Shown: positions 1 to 13,253 of the stretch, in pieces
Layout: each line of letters opens with the position of its first letter
How positions within the stretch are numbered: the stretch's first letter is position 1
Origin: Acanthosoma haemorrhoidale
Lineage: Eukaryota; Arthropoda; Insecta; Hemiptera; Acanthosomatidae
Reading direction: 5' to 3'
Assembly (NCBI GenBank): GCA_930367205.1
Contig: OV884011.1
Span: 42,483,754-42,547,753, forward strand
DNA: 64,000 nucleotides
Translations under genes and position numbers: made by a program
Notes under the pieces: generated by a model
What the model was told of the DNA's origin: nothing
The model's input: the letters and a program-made list of their open reading frames with translations, nothing else
Databases searched by the model: none

Positions 1-1373
1 AACTACATTATATTGTATCTCTTCAGAATATTTGTTTGCACTTACATATTTTATCCATAATTTAGTTCTTTAAGCTTACATTTTATAAAATCTGCTGGTG
101 GTTGAACATATGAGGCCTTCTTATCCTTGCTGAAAGTACAATTTAAAATCCTCATTTACTTAATTCGATAAAGATTCAGACCACTTTCTGAGATGGCTAC
201 GGTGATGAATAGAGTACGGTGCCCCTCTCCTTCAGGAAATGAGGCTGTCGGAACCGCTGCTGCTATGAAATTATCGCTTCCTGGCTGTTGATCTCCTTCC
301 CAACTCGTTCGTACCAAATGGAAATTTTATGCTAAACTAATCGGGGGGATGAATGCATTAGAACATTTGTATACTTGCAGGCCATTAAATTATTAGTTGG
401 TTTTGTCATGTGAATAATGCAACAGGGATAATGAAGACAATGAATGATTTTTTAATAAACTTTTCTAGGTACAGTTTTATGGAGTGGGGATACATTTTAA
501 GAATCCGAAATAGAAATTTGTCTTCTCTCTACATTTTTTATTATTTACTTTCGAGGAGATGATTATGAAGTTGTATATACTGCATGATAATCGCTTGGAT
601 CACATTATCTTGGATCCAATGTAATTTTGGCAATTTTTTAAACAATACTATCAGTTTTAAATAAATATGTTTCAATTCTGCCTCTTCCACTAATGGTCTG
701 GATAAATACTCAGATCACTCATTTCGTAAATGACCTTAATTATAGACCTATTTTTGAATTATCCAAACATTTGTTTGGCATCTTCATGGGATTAAGTCCA
801 ATATACACCTATAATTTTTAAAAAGTGGAAAAAAATTTCACAAGAACTAGGAGTCATAATAAATCTAGTGGGAAACAACAAAAAATATTTCGATTTAGAT
901 AGAATTATAAAGATATTTATTAGTTATATTTTCTCGTCAAATATAGGTGACAGACAGCAATTAATATTACAAAAACTTTTTAATGGCAGCTGCAGCGAAT
1001 TGATTTTTTTTTTTGCCCACCACGGGAACAGAAAATATAAAAACACATAAATACTTCCATTTAATTCAGTGAAAAACATGTAGCTCAGCTACATCTGCAC
1101 GTCAAAGTTACTGACAAAATAATAAAATAAAATTTACATATTATTATCTTACTCAGTCTTTGATGTGTCTTTGTTTTAATGTTTAATCTCCGTTTGAGGA
1201 TTTCGTTGGGGTATTATAATAGTTTACTGTTATAACTGCTCTTGGCAAATTAATGGATAATCCTTTGCATCGTCACAAGCCCGTCGCTAGTGCTAGTGAA
1301 TTTTCCACTTGATATCTTATGTGCGATTGTTGCCTGTTTGGCTTTTTTATTGAAAGTGAAATGCTCCACTCAC
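1..1373. other. AT-rich non-coding stretch
   Basis: No credible gene or repeat was recognised here. The short open frame at 868-1050 is AT-driven, lacks an ATG start and has no recognisable motif. If the exon at 1374-1553 is real, this stretch is the start of its downstream intron on the minus strand. Confidence 0.5.
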
Positions 1374-1553
1374 CGCAAGCGCAGAGGACGCAAGTATTCC
1401 TAGAAGCGTGAGGACCTTGCAGTTGACCCCAACAGTGCGGCGTCCGCAGCGGTCAGGGTCGGGCTCTCGGTAGATGCCGAACATGCGACCGCTCCTGCCG
1501 CCTCCTATCGACGTCCAGCTGCTAGTGTCTGACATGCTTGGGCATCTTTCCTT
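1374..1553 (-). CDS. Candidate coding exon with one hydrophobic segment, 180 bp
   Basis: This GC-rich island stands out in AT-rich DNA. Read on the minus strand, it begins after a good acceptor (gctatgtttcag at 1554 and above) and ends at a consensus donor (gcg|gtgagt, GT at 1373-1372). The segment is exactly 60 codons, open in phase 0 to phase 0. The product is polar and Gly/Ser/Arg-rich at first (SIGGGRSGRMFGIYREPD), has two cysteines, and ends in a hydrophobic run (VLTLLGILASSALA) that could be the start of a membrane span or signal anchor. An internal ATG gives MSDTSSWTS, so this could be a first coding exon, or an internal exon following the minus-strand exons at 17562 and 12009, whose phases fit. 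I do not recognise the protein family. The boundaries and composition are seen; the gene model is inferred. Confidence 0.5.
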
Positions 1554-1562
1554 CTGAAACAT

Positions 1563-2084
1563 AGCATCATAGCTACTTACGTATTTTCAGTGGTATTAAA
1601 ACAATATGAATAAATCCCAGAAATAACAATAAAATATATTAGGTTTTATTTGTGTCGGGGCCCTGCTTCCGGATCATTAGTAGTCACTACCTTACGGTAG
1701 ACGATGTCCAGCAAGTCTTCAATTTAAGGATGGTCCAGCGGGTTCGCGTACCCAATGGTGGGGTTACGTTAAAAGGTGTGATAATTAATTGCAGTTCTCT
1801 CTCAAACGTCTGGTATGGCACTGACCTACATACTAGGGCATACATGCAGTGGGGACAACTGATAAGGACACACAAACCCTTGTGAAATTACATTTACCAC
1901 TTTGAACAGTAGCCTCTCTAGGTTTATTTTTTAATATAAGGCCTCCTGAGTCTCCTTCTCAGGTAAAAAAAACACCGTCATTAATTGCCTCTTTGTATGT
2001 ACGATATCATCAGTCATGTTATAACTCACTACCTTCCTAAAAAATTGTTGATCTTTCTTACTTGCAATTTAGTTTCTATAGCAA
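1563..2084. other. Non-coding stretch with mirror open frames
   Basis: Positions 1652-1885 are somewhat GC-richer and open on both strands (77 and 62 codons), but neither frame shows a motif or clear splice borders. It may be an old repeat fragment. Nothing else was seen. Confidence 0.35.
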
Positions 2085-2665
2085 CAAATAAAATGCTCCC
2101 AAAGCCTCACTAGCCTTCCGACGATCTATCTTCCTACAAATCAATAGGTCTCTTCTCTATGTTTTGCAAAATATTTCTATTGCTAAATTCCAAAACACAA
2201 TTTTGGACCCCCAATTTGGTTTTAGAGCTTAACGTTCTACCACCCATATACTAAACACAGTTATTTATTCAATATCAAACATTATAGAGCAAACGATCTG
2301 CTGCTTAACAATCATCTTTGATGTTTCACAAGCTTTTGTCCGAGCATAGGCTCCTGCGGAAAATAAAGAAAAGTTTTCGTATTCTTACTACCTACTCCCC
2401 TTTATGATCTTTCTCCTCTTTCCTTCCACGTCTATAAAACTTCTTCGTCATAAATAAATCCGCAAAAAGCTGGTTTAATGCAAGGAAATATTCTCAGCCC
2501 GGTTTTTATTTCCAGTTACACTGGTGACATTTCTACCCACCCTTTAGTCAAAACTCTTCTTTTGCTGATGACACTACATTCCTTACTACCAGTACCCCTA
2601 CTATAGAAACTTTCATGCTAACCCAATCATGTTCTCTATTAATTAGTTTGAACTAAACTCCTATA
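2085..2665 (+). pseudogene. Decayed non-LTR retrotransposon reverse transcriptase
   Basis: Conceptual translation in changing frames shows reverse-transcriptase landmarks in the right order. First is a fingers motif reading DPQFGFRA, then a stop, then RSTTHILN. Next is motif A, FDVSQAF, holding the first catalytic Asp. A relic of motif B follows (QGNILSPVF), then motif C, SFADDT, with both Asp of the FADD box intact. Stops after QFGFRA and after motif A, and a one-base frameshift just before FADD, make it non-functional. The style is that of jockey-clade elements. Neither the start nor the 3' end is visible, so the borders are approximate. The reading of the motifs is direct; the clade assignment is from family knowledge. 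Confidence 0.75.
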
Positions 2666-5600
2666 CTTAAGGACTGTCTCATCTCAGACTCACCTTGCAC
2701 AAACGTCGTATGAAGAACTCATTTACAAGCAAAAATACAGGAATTAATAAAACAAGCTGATTTAAAATTGTCACCGTATTAAAAACGACTGATATTATAT
2801 AGAGTATAATAATAATAATAGAGATGTATACTATATTATAGAGTGTTTGAACTGGAGATAATCTATGGACTTCAAAAGAGAGACACTCAATTTTAACTGT
2901 CGCAATTAAAAGTTTCCTTGGCAACGCACTATTTGATATCTCGAGTTATGACACACTTATATTTAAATATTCATTCTCTTCCAATTTTAATTTAGTTAGG
3001 TATAACAGAGTCCAGGCATTGGTTTCTGGCCAGAATCCATCTATTATGCCTCTGTCATCATCCACTATCCCAATAAAGGCTAAGAAAATTACCTCTTGAC
3101 AACCTCCTCAAACAAATTTTTTCTTTATTATCTATTTCAGTCAACAATTAGAATATAACTTCAAATAATTTGAGATTAGTGTTGTATTCATCGAAGAATT
3201 AAAAAAATGCACAAACAGTTTGAAGAAGGGAAAAAACTGTTTATAACTTAACAGCCATAAAATACGAAAACAATAATACTAGATGGAATGACGCCCATTT
3301 AGCCGCAAGAGGTTACCAATTAAGTACATAGCATACTTGTCTAACCCATATGCACCTTCTTCCCAACGCGATAATGCACCATTAACGGTTCATTCATCCG
3401 TACTTTATATGAATTTCAAACTGCTCTCTCAAAAAACTCTCAAATTCCTTTGATTAATTGGCTTCTACCAACAGATTTGAAAAGTACCCTCGATAATAGT
3501 TATTGATACCGATGTGAAGGTTAATAAAGATTAGTATAAAAAAAAAAAAATAAAAATGTTTCCAGAAGACCATCTCTATCCAACTAAGAATACCAGGTTT
3601 CTTTGCAAATCTCTTTCCGGCCATTAAACCACGATTATCACCCTCTTCTCCTTGTTTAGCGGAGGTAAGACATTTTCCACACGACCTATTTTCTCCACTG
3701 TGAGTGTCGTGGAAGAAATAAAAGAGCTGGAAACTGCAAAGAGACATCACAGGTTAAATTAAAAAAAAAATACCTATATTGCATGGTCGAGACGATACAC
3801 TGCTAAAACCTAGACACAGTGTGTTAAACATTTTTACTTTTATTTTTTATTAGTTTATTTATTCATTTTTGTCTTCATTAATTGGATGCTAAGCTGATTG
3901 CAGTTTATTTTCAAAGTCAATTCCAGTTATCTGCTTACAACGGTTAACGAGTTTATTACGCGCTAAACAAAACACCTTTGTGTTCGGTTTATTATTTATG
4001 TCGGCAGCTATTTTATAGTAATGTGAAAAAACAAAAATAAATAACAAAGTGACGCAATATATTGGAAATTGTAGTGTATTATTCAGTTTAATATTTGAAG
4101 TACAAAACATTATAAATAAAAAGTTACAATGCATACAGATTATGCAATTATGAGGATATTAAAAATCAAGATGAATAATAAAATACAGAAGCTACTTCAG
4201 ACCATGTATATATACCAACTAAAAACACATATAAAGAGAGGCAATCCCGAAAAAGGCTAGTGTATATATATCGGGCCTGCATCTGCACCAGACTTTTGAT
4301 TTAGTGGCATAGAGGGCTAGTTAACAAAATAGGGATCCACTTAAAGTCTTCTAATATACTCAGGACATTCGGATTGTAGGTATCTAGTTTAAAATTATAG
4401 TTTTATAAATAATTAGTGAATCTATTATTACTTAACGTGAACAGCCGAAAGTTTTTTTACGTAATAAATGAGTTAAAATTGTAGATAGAAACATGTAATA
4501 GACTTTTTATTTAATAATTTGCCAAAAAAAAATCCCACAACAGAAATTAGCAAAAACACCGAAAAATGTATCAATTCATAAAAGAGTGGCTTGCCTAAAT
4601 AACTACATCATGAAATGGCAGACCTGGTTGGCATCAGTAGATGGACTTAGTAAGTAATCTGCCTGTTTTGGCCTCTATGAGAGTGCCCTTGTACGTAAAA
4701 CAGCGTTATTTAAACAAACAAAAATTAATTAAATCACTGATATCACAACTGTTAAGCATTTCTTCTCATTTACGTGATTATAAAAGTAACTTACTGGTAA
4801 GTTTTCTATGGTACTGTTCCCTAGATCCATGCCCTTACTAAAGAATGCAATGAATGCCTTAGTACCGTACTCAGTATCCATGGCTGAGGAGATTGAGGTT
4901 CGTGAATTCTACAGAACGAGTAGCACTGAATTAATTATACAATGGTAGGCCATAGTAGACCTTTTGTATACAGTTTAGGATTAAACATGAATACCTAAAA
5001 TAAAATCATTATATTTTTTGTGCGTCGAGCAAACAATTTAGATATATGCTATCATTAAAAAGTAAAAGTATTAATCAGATTTTCCTTAGACGAATTTTTA
5101 AGCATTTTAAAATTAAATAAAGTTTTAGTAATATTCTTACGTTTTGAACCTATCTGAGTGGTATATCCGGGACACACATACATTCTAGTGCCTTGTATGA
5201 ATCTGTCAATCTACCCATTCAAGACTGGTAGGCAATGACTCCTTCCAGTAATAATATAAGTAACATAACTTTTGAACATGTTCTAATTGATTTTGATGTA
5301 ATAGAAGTCACACTCGATGTGGCAGTGCTAGGAAAATAATTATGATCCCACTAAAGTAATTTGTTGTGACGTCGACGAGGGGGTCGCACTGAAAGCGATA
5401 GGTTCTGCGGATCTTTCTAGTGGTCTATTCGTCACCCAGTTTGTTTCGTGTTTTGTTTCATCTGACTCTATAAGATCTTGGAAGGGGTGGTCTAACAGTG
5501 TTCAGGAGGAGAGATAGGTACAGGTAGCTTACGTGGAAATATGAACTGTGAATTTGGAATGACCACGTCAAGGCTCAGATGACCTCCAATGGTCACAGAG

Positions 5601-6439
5601 GTAGGCAAAGGTTGTGTCTCTTTCTACACTGAAGCGAGAGGGTAGCTTAATCTACTTAGCAGCGGGGAGGTTCCAACTACATATCGATTTTTATTTTATA
5701 AAATCACATCGAAAAAATAGTTCGTTTTATTTGTTAAAAATGTAATTGTGACAATAACTCAACCTTAAAAATTATCGAAACAACTTGTATTTAAAAAGGT
5801 TTGTAAAAAATATTAATATGCGATTTCTTCTATCGGTTCCAAACACTTGTTCGGAATATATTTGAAATTATGTTCGTGTTATTGCCTCAAGTCGGAACAA
5901 TCTAATATTGTCAAACTGAGAACATAAAATCCTGTATAGCTTCCAAGCTGCATTGAAAAAGATTTTATAGTATCTGCAAAATATAAACGGTATCTACACA
6001 ACTCCTCCAACCTAGTGTAATATGTTGGTACTACACAACCGCCCCCCCCCCAACCTCCAGAGCCCCCCAGCCTTAAATGTGGTAAATTGAGCCCCGATAG
6101 GCCACGACTTTTTATGTACCTATATACAGGTAAATACACTGCGTATAAGTATAGTGAACATATTAGTAAACATGAACATTGCGAACTATTTTGTCCATCA
6201 TTTGTGTACAAACTATTTGTCATTACATACTTTAGAGGGACGGTCCAAACTTAGCCTGATCTCACAAAAAAATGCGTGTTCACATGATGTATGCTTGTCC
6301 AACTGAACATGCAATAAACTAATTCTCAGCGTGAACGCTCAATCTGTTGATGTTCTTGAGTCGTAGCAAAATCTTTAATATTTGAGAACGTTTGGATCAT
6401 TTATGGCCTATACCATAGAACAAGTAGATATATAATACA
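2666..6439. other. AT-rich non-coding stretch
   Basis: No gene was recognised. There is a GC-richer patch at about 5365-5680 of unknown nature and a C-rich tract near 6043. On the minus strand a pyrimidine-rich acceptor (cgctttcag) just above 5380 opens a 26-codon frame that ends in a stop; by itself it is too short to call. Other open frames here (3454-3750, 3889-4134, 5879-6223) are low-complexity or AT-driven. Confidence 0.4.
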
Positions 6440-6960
6440 AAATAAGGTTTGAAAGTAGAACCTCTACCTTTGGTCTTGGAAAGCATGATCGAGGGAAATT
6501 TATTACACAATAGGTTTTATATAGCCCCTTATGCTGGGACTGGGAGTTGTGAAGGACCGATGCATACTAACCCTCAAAGCTTCCCCGCTTTACTGCCACG
6601 GTATCTCTATTTATTCAGGCGCTCTTTCCCTGTTATACGACCGGGGTCACGTCTAGTGTTTAGTTTATTATAATTACTCTCCAGTTCATAGTGGCCTTTA
6701 ATGGGGACATTAACATGGCGGCTACAGTCGCAAACGCCGTCTGTGAGATCAACGGCCTTCCACTAGTTTCATCAGAGGTCTCGTGCAAACTGCTGCTTCA
6801 GACCCCACGGGCGAGTGATCCCGAAGACTCTGTTACAATATACAATTCAGACATAATGCAATATTTCGTGACTTCAGGTTCAGTTGCTGTCCACCGAGAC
6901 AAATGCTCAATCAGATTATGCTACCGATCATTCGAGGTTTCATGGTTTTCATTGTAGTGC
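6440..6960 (+). other. Two adjoining open frames of unknown origin
   Basis: Two successive plus-strand frames (about 6449-6673, then 6691-6957) stay open across 500 bases of higher GC than their flanks. The second lies behind a pyrimidine-rich acceptor-like site (attactctccagttcatag) and reads as a mostly polar protein with two cysteine-containing stretches. No donor of good quality ends it, and it runs to a stop. No family was recognised. It could be a decayed transposon gene or an isolated exon. Confidence 0.25.
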
Positions 6961-9900
6961 AAAGTAGTTTCGTAACAGTACTTGTGTTTCTGCTACTGTT
7001 TGTAGTATGTGAAAAAATCGCTGTAGCATGATTCTACTTGATGCGGTATATATGTTTTGTCTTTATTTATTCACATTGATTTTTTTTTTTTTCAAACCTC
7101 AAAATAATAACAGAGAAAATAACGTGGTATTTATAGGATTGAAAGGAATCCTTTTACTAGGAGGGACTTATTTGAAGGTTGGGTGAAGGAATTGAGGAGT
7201 GTGGTTATTGAAGAGGGGTTGATATCTCGGTACAGAGGTGAGAGTCCACTGAAGGTTGAGCTTAGCGTCTGTCTAGGCAAGTAGTTCGGACTCGTTCAAG
7301 GTTGGGTAGCGTTCTTCAGGGGCTTGTTGGTTGGCCAAGGGCCGTAATGTCCACCATCTTGTCTAGTTTCCCAGACCTACTGAGTTGCCATCTAGCTGGT
7401 AGCGGTGGGGGTATTCACATTGATTGACCCTCAACAGCTAAGTAAATTATGATGGCCTGGCTTCATTAAGGTGAAGGGACTAGATACCTCACCTTACTAG
7501 TATTTATTTCATGTAATCTCTCACATTTATTTATTTTGGGTTTCCAAGAATTCCTTTGTTTATTTATAGCTCACTTGACATAGATGCAGTAACATTACAT
7601 CAAAACATTACAGTTTACAGAGTGAAGAATAGTCTTCTTTAGAGGTATCCCTGTTATAAGGTATGATATTATAATGAAATGTAATTCTCGGTAATAGATG
7701 CAAATGGGACATGACCTATATGTAAAGCTAATTTGTTTAGCTAAACGGCGATAAAAATCTATAAAGTATATGCCCATAAAGTTTTGTTGTTCATAACAGG
7801 ATGTCTTGATTCTTTTAAGGTTGAATTTGAAGATGGGCTATCAATGAAATATCTTTAAATCAACGCATTGTAAGTTGTGATGACGTTCACTAAATTTCTT
7901 CTTGACAAATTCTCCTATCGATTATATCAGTAGGTCTTGCTTTAGTTCTTATTTTTCTGGTAAAATTGAAGCATAGACTAATATTCGTGATATTTTAATT
8001 TGGTATATGTGAAGCCTTGTAAATATCAAGCCGTGTATGAGTAGTAGTCTAAGGATGGTTTGAAAGATTAAGAAGGCGAAATCCGATTTCAAGTGCACTT
8101 TAATATCTTACAATCAGGAAAAACATACCTGATCTCAAATGGGTCTCATTCATGTCATTATTTGTGTAATTATTTAAGTCAAATGGTAATTGATTACGTG
8201 AAGTTTCGATATAGGATTAATCCGATTCATGAATTTTCAAAGACGTAAAAATGTTCCTCAGTCCTCTGCTACTGTGCTGTTCTCTGGTATTAGCATCACT
8301 ACACTGCTTAGAGGATAGAATACAATGTGATGCGATTGCATTTTTTAATTTCCACATAACTAGTAACTACGTAGAATAATAGCATTTCGTTTTTGGAAAA
8401 GGCAATTTATTGGTTAAATTTAAAAAAAAAACAATGAAACATTTGAATCATATATTATATAAGGTGGCACTAATTTCATAGATAAAGTTTCACAAAAATC
8501 CAAAAAATAATTGCTGTAAACTAATTTTGATTATAATGACCTCACATTTATCTATTTCACAATTTGAAAATTAGATCAATAAAATATACCACATTTTTTA
8601 GATATTGAGATCGTTGAAAAGAAATTTTGACTTGCATTGGCAATGGTTACTTTCGACTGCTTTGAATTGCTTGATGAAATGCACAACACAGTTCATTTTG
8701 TGTATGAAGTTGTATGTATTGAGGACAACAAAAATTGTCGAAAAGTGTTTTTTTTCCATTTTGGAGCTACATATTAAACTTTAAATATCAAACGAGCCTT
8801 TGCAATTTTGAACACCTAAAAATCAAAAAAAGTCCTTCTCTGTTTTCTTGACATAGTAAAGTGTGGCTAATAACAAACTCCAAGTGGTGAATATGGGATT
8901 TGGTACGAGTGGATTTTGATAAAACACTACAATATTTCAATAAAATATTTATTTACACTAAAGTATTCTTTTTTTGTTGGGCTGTTTTCACAACGTCAAA
9001 TAAAACTCGTAGTAAGGTTTTGTATTATTTTATTGCTTTGAAACCTAATCTAGACCCAAAGAGAGCCAGCATATTACACAAACTACTTCAGAATTTAGGT
9101 TCAAATCTGCTTACTAGCAGAAGTCACATTAATTTACGCTTATTGCTGAAACATGCTCGCTACTACTGCCAGCACTGCTAGCTACGCGAGATTGTTAAAT
9201 GGCCGGCAACTATTGCATCGCATAGATTAGCGAATCTGCATAATAGCGAATAATTGAATTAGAAAGCATGACAATTTTCGCTATTACTAATTAGTAAAGA
9301 AGTGTATCAGCCAGGCTGTTAGGCCCCCTGGTGTGAGTTGGGTCATATTTTATCTTCATAACGGCTCCATGACTGATGACATACATAAAATACTGTATAT
9401 CTAAATCAAATATATTCATTTAAGAATAAATCTTTATTGTATTGATATCTGTTATTTAGTTCGTTTTGAAATGTGCTAATGAAATACGTAGGGTTGTTGG
9501 ATGTGATGTAGGTACTTAAATTTGAAAGTAATGAAGTATGAAGAAAGTTAATGAAAAAGCACACGATTTGGTTCTCGAAGAAATCGTCAATTAAGGGGTA
9601 AGGAATGAGTGAGAAATAGGAAGGACAAAGGACTTGAGGTAGAGGTTATTTACTGCAGAATATGGCATTTGAGAGATCTCATCACAGGATCGTTTCAAAA
9701 TTGAATATAAAAAAAAATATTTTGGGACGATGTCCTGAATAACAACAGAGAATAACATTCCGGCTAACGAAAAATAAATAGTACATCAGTTAAAGAAAAA
9801 TATAATTAAAACAGAGTGAATGAGTCAGTTACAAAAATAAAGAAAAGACATTTTTCAGTGAATTGCTATTATTTATTCTTACAGAAGTAATGTAATAGTT

Positions 9901-11891
9901 TTTTTCATCTGCCAGATACGAATTTGTCATCTTAACATTATTGTTAATCATAGGGGACTTTGTACCGGAACACAGTTTTTTCTATTCTATTTTATTTTAA
10001 ATAAATACATGAATCGTCACAAAAACAAAGAACAAACATTTGTTATTCTACAATAATAATATATAAGGAAAAACATTATATTCACAAACAAAAGATAGAG
10101 AAACGCGGTTGTATTATGGCTATCAGGGGCAGTCGAAATAAAAAGATTATTGTATAAAATATTTACATACAAATCTTTAAAATAAATCACTTATATTAAT
10201 CCAGTAATGTAATATTACCATAAAGGATCTAGGGAATCAAATCGCTATTCACGAATTTTGTGCACCCCATATTACAGAAAAAAAAGTAATAATAATCACT
10301 CCACCACCTCACACTGGGATCTGATGTATGACCTGGGGTCTAAACGTTGTCTATTAATAAATTAGGCGAAAACCTAACAGCTTTTTTTCAACTAAAGATC
10401 AAATCCTTCATATTTAATCCAATCTCACACTCGTGTATAGAACCATTGATATTTCTGGGACTGTTTACGGAAACAGATCCAAGCACCGCATCAATGAAAA
10501 AAACACTTCCGGATTTGATGGTACTTTAAACATAATTCTCTCTACCATTCGCATTTGTATCAGCTCAAATTTACATCAGTAGCTTTCAATTACAATTACT
10601 ATGTTTACGACAGCCTGCATAAATAATTTTTGTTTAATTTCAGTGGCAGCACTAGCTGTAAGCGAAATGTACTATTATACTCTTAATATGAAACATAAAA
10701 ACAATCTGTTAATTTTGGTTTCTGAAAATCGCCTTTCTGATAAATAACATAAACATTTGTAAGGCTAAATTATTAAACAAGTGAAACTCTTTACTGTCTG
10801 AAATTAAATCATCTTAAATATTTTGAAATAAATTATTTTTGAGTAACTGTCTCTGATGTGTCCTAAACCATAGGGGAAGCGGGACATGAGATAAATTAAG
10901 TGTTTGGGAAACACGACCGCCTTGTTTTATGTTTTTTGTTCACTTTCTGCTATTGTATTGTAATCAGCACAATCCCTTTTGTTGTATAACATAATTTCAT
11001 ATTGCATTAGATCATATCATTATTCTTACTGCTATCGCAGAACGATCTCACAACAGTAAAGACTTAAAAACAATTTATTTGTAAATAAAGATCACTATAA
11101 TGTGAAGAATATAGAGATATAGGAATGGGTTGAATGGGCAGACGGACAGGTTAATGTAGCTAAGGTATTAAGGAATGATTGACGCCCTCTTCAGGGATAA
11201 TAAATGACGCGCTTGATTTTACCTGAAGGACAGCTTCTTCTGTCACCGGGGTGTCTTAGGTTGCATACCTGAGCAAATGCTCGGGTAGGCATTGCCACGC
11301 TTAGCTTAGTACGGATAGCTTGGTACTACAGTACTTGCTAACGCTGATTTTCCTATGTTTACTTTTATGCTTTATGACAAGCCCATGGCAGCTGTTCAAA
11401 CACAGCCATGTACGAACGTAAATAACCTCCTGAACATAAAAGATTCAAATTTCTGTGTCAAATAAAAAACTTCATCTTTGAGGTTGGAAATAAATTTTCA
11501 GGGCTGAGTCCTACAGTGCTAGTTATATTCGGTTCTCTTCACTGCACTAGGTATCTAACATTTATCAAATTAGCTCTCAACAGTTATGATGTGACGAAAA
11601 TTATTCAGTTTATCGTCGGTTATTTACGTTGCTCAAAATTTCAAATAGGTGTTCTCGTTGTGTATACCTTGTTAGTTATGGTGTATGATCCATTAAGCTT
11701 AATTTCTCACTCTGAATGTGGTTTCTTGTTGTTTAAAGAATGTATTATTATGTTAGTTTATTGTTTAAAGAATGTATTTATCTTTTTATGTATCATTAAA
11801 ATGTAGATTGCACTATTCTTTCGTAGTTAAGTATTGCATCCAGGCCCTTCCACTGATCCGGTCCCCCGTTGCGACGTCAAGAAGTACCTAC
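6961..11891. other. Mostly AT-rich non-coding stretch
   Basis: A GC-richer island at 7140-7500 includes an open segment 7136-7232 ending at a donor-like gag|gtgaga. Another at 11100-11340 is open on the minus strand next to donor-like sites. Neither has a full set of good boundaries or a recognisable product. The open frames at 8900-9181 and 11516-11806 are AT-driven. No other gene, RNA or repeat was identified. Confidence 0.35.
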
Positions 11892-12009
11892 GGCGTCAAC
11901 CAGGCTGTGACGGCAGAGCCAGAGCCTTGGCTCACTTTCTCTGAACCATTGTTCTCCGTGAAAAGTGTATCGCTTTCGAGATAACCATTCGTATCGTGTG
12001 TTGTGATTT
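11892..12009 (-). CDS. Candidate internal exon, 118 bp
   Basis: The segment is GC-rich. On the minus strand it follows a good acceptor (ccggtaactttcag, AG at 12011-12010) and ends at gacgcc|gtaggt, a weaker donor. Two frames are open throughout. One (NHNTRYEWLSRK and onward, 39 codons after a single leading base) fits the phase left by the exon at 17417-17562 (two leftover bases) and ends exactly in the phase needed by the exon at 1374-1553. The other frame is Ser/Gly-rich and would not fit those neighbours. No family was recognised. Phase agreement across three candidate exons is suggestive but can arise by chance, and the plus strand is partly open here too. Confidence 0.3.
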
Positions 12010-12235
12010 CTGAAAGTTACCGGGATCCTCGCTCGGCTGCTTTCGTAATGATTCAGGGAAATCGGTTTAAACGGTTGACATTACTCGATAAGCCACATTT
12101 TAGTTTAAAATGTGTACTGCTATCAGTAAGCGAAATGTATACTGGTAATCTTTGTAACGAAAATTCAACTACCTTTTTTTTCAGTTCCCTAGAAAAGTAG
12201 TAGAATAACTTTTACTCGCACATTAATTTACTTTT

Positions 12236-12246
12236 CTTATTTCTTC
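12236..12246. repeat. Target-site duplication, left copy (LINE copy A)
   Basis: The 11-base word cttatttcttc here is repeated exactly at 13243-13253, immediately after the 3' end of the LINE. This fixes the insertion borders at 12247 and 13242. Confidence 0.8.
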
Positions 12247-13242
12247 CATACACCGCTGATGTCCCCTCTATTCCCACTACCTTCTTGGACACATTGCAGA
12301 TGAGACTGCAGTCTTGTCATCCCACCCAGACCCCGACATAGCATCCCATAACCTTCAAAAACACCTTGACGAGATCGAGTATTGGTGCAATAAATGGCGG
12401 ATCAAAGTTAATGAAGCAAAATGCTCCCACATTACCTTCACCCTTTGTCGCAAGTCTTGTCCACTAGTTTATTTTAATTCTATTCCTCTCCCTGTATCCG
12501 AGACAGTACGGTACTTAGGCTTCCATCTTGACAAACGACTGACCTGGAACCCACATACGAGACTAAAAAGACAAGAACTAAACAGACGCTTTGGACAACT
12601 GTACAGACTACTTCAAAGGACATCCCATCTCTCAATAGAAAATAAACTACTAATCTACAAAGTTATACTTAAACCAATCTGGACATACGGAATAGAGCTA
12701 TGGGGGACAGCAAAAAAGTCGAACATGAAGCGTATCCGATCCTTTCAATCAAACGTCCTGAGAACAATAGTAAATGCCCCTTATTATTTCAGCAACAAAA
12801 CCCTTCATAACGACCTTAATATACCCTACATTCTAGAACTCATCCCTTCCAAGTTTATGAAATTCCACAGTAGCCTTTCCAACCTGAAGGTGACTGAGAC
12901 TGAAACGGCAGTGGCCGCGTGACCTGCTATAATCGCGTGACGGTGGGAGTCCTGGCAATGGCCAGTTTCTGCAATCATGTCCTGAGCGTCTGTGGCTCTC
13001 GCGCTCTTGGTCAGCCTCCACTGGCTAGTATCCGGTAACGCGGTTGACGGAGGAGCGTGGGGGACTTCCCAAGACTCCGCTTTCTCTTCGCATGTGAATT
13101 TGGGAGGTCTCTGGGCTGTCTGTAAATATTGTATGAATGAGCGAGTGAATGATAAACTGTAAATATGGTATGAATGAGAGCATTTATCTTAATTACTTAT
13201 TGCCTTTGATTGTAATTATAGCACAATAAAGGAATATAACAA
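12247..13242 (+). mobile_element. 5'-truncated jockey-type LINE, copy A
   Basis: This is the longest of five copies of one LINE family in the window, about 1 kb. It starts inside the reverse-transcriptase gene and continues through a GC-rich stretch after the ORF. A diagnostic 3' end follows, with two tgtaaatatggtatgaatg-like units and a terminal cacaataaaggaatataac. An exact 11-base direct repeat brackets it. Bracketing, 5' truncation and a shared 3' end are the marks of target-primed reverse transcription. The copy at 27411 shares the 3' half of the ORF and the 3' region. Confidence 0.9.
12249..12922 (+). pseudogene. Reverse transcriptase C-terminal part of LINE copy A
   Basis: The open part (12296-12919) carries the palm-to-thumb region of a jockey-type reverse transcriptase: WCNKWRIKVNEAK, then VRYLGFHLDKRLTW, then LIYKVILKPIWTYGIELWG, all typical of this family. 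It is inactive. The fingers and most of the palm are lost by 5' truncation. A one-base frameshift separates the first codons (YTADVPS) from the rest. The catalytic FADD box reads ADE at 12296-12304, so the second catalytic Asp is replaced by Glu. The frame ends at a TGA at 12920-12922, after which the 3' region begins. Confidence 0.9.
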
Positions 13243-13253
13243 CTTATTTCTTC
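13243..13253. repeat. Target-site duplication, right copy (LINE copy A)
   Basis: Exact repeat of cttatttcttc found at 12236-12246, directly after the element's terminal ataacaa. Confidence 0.8.

Noticed and set aside
10629..10660. Micro-exon of 14 bases between tttaatttcag and gtaagc
   Set aside because: Such short acceptor-donor pairs occur by chance in AT-rich DNA and nothing else supports it.
12833..13021. Minus-strand frame in the LINE 3' region, with a counterpart at 27794-27985
   Set aside because: It is antisense to the LINE 3' region, appears only because that region is GC-rich, and is shared merely because the LINE is.
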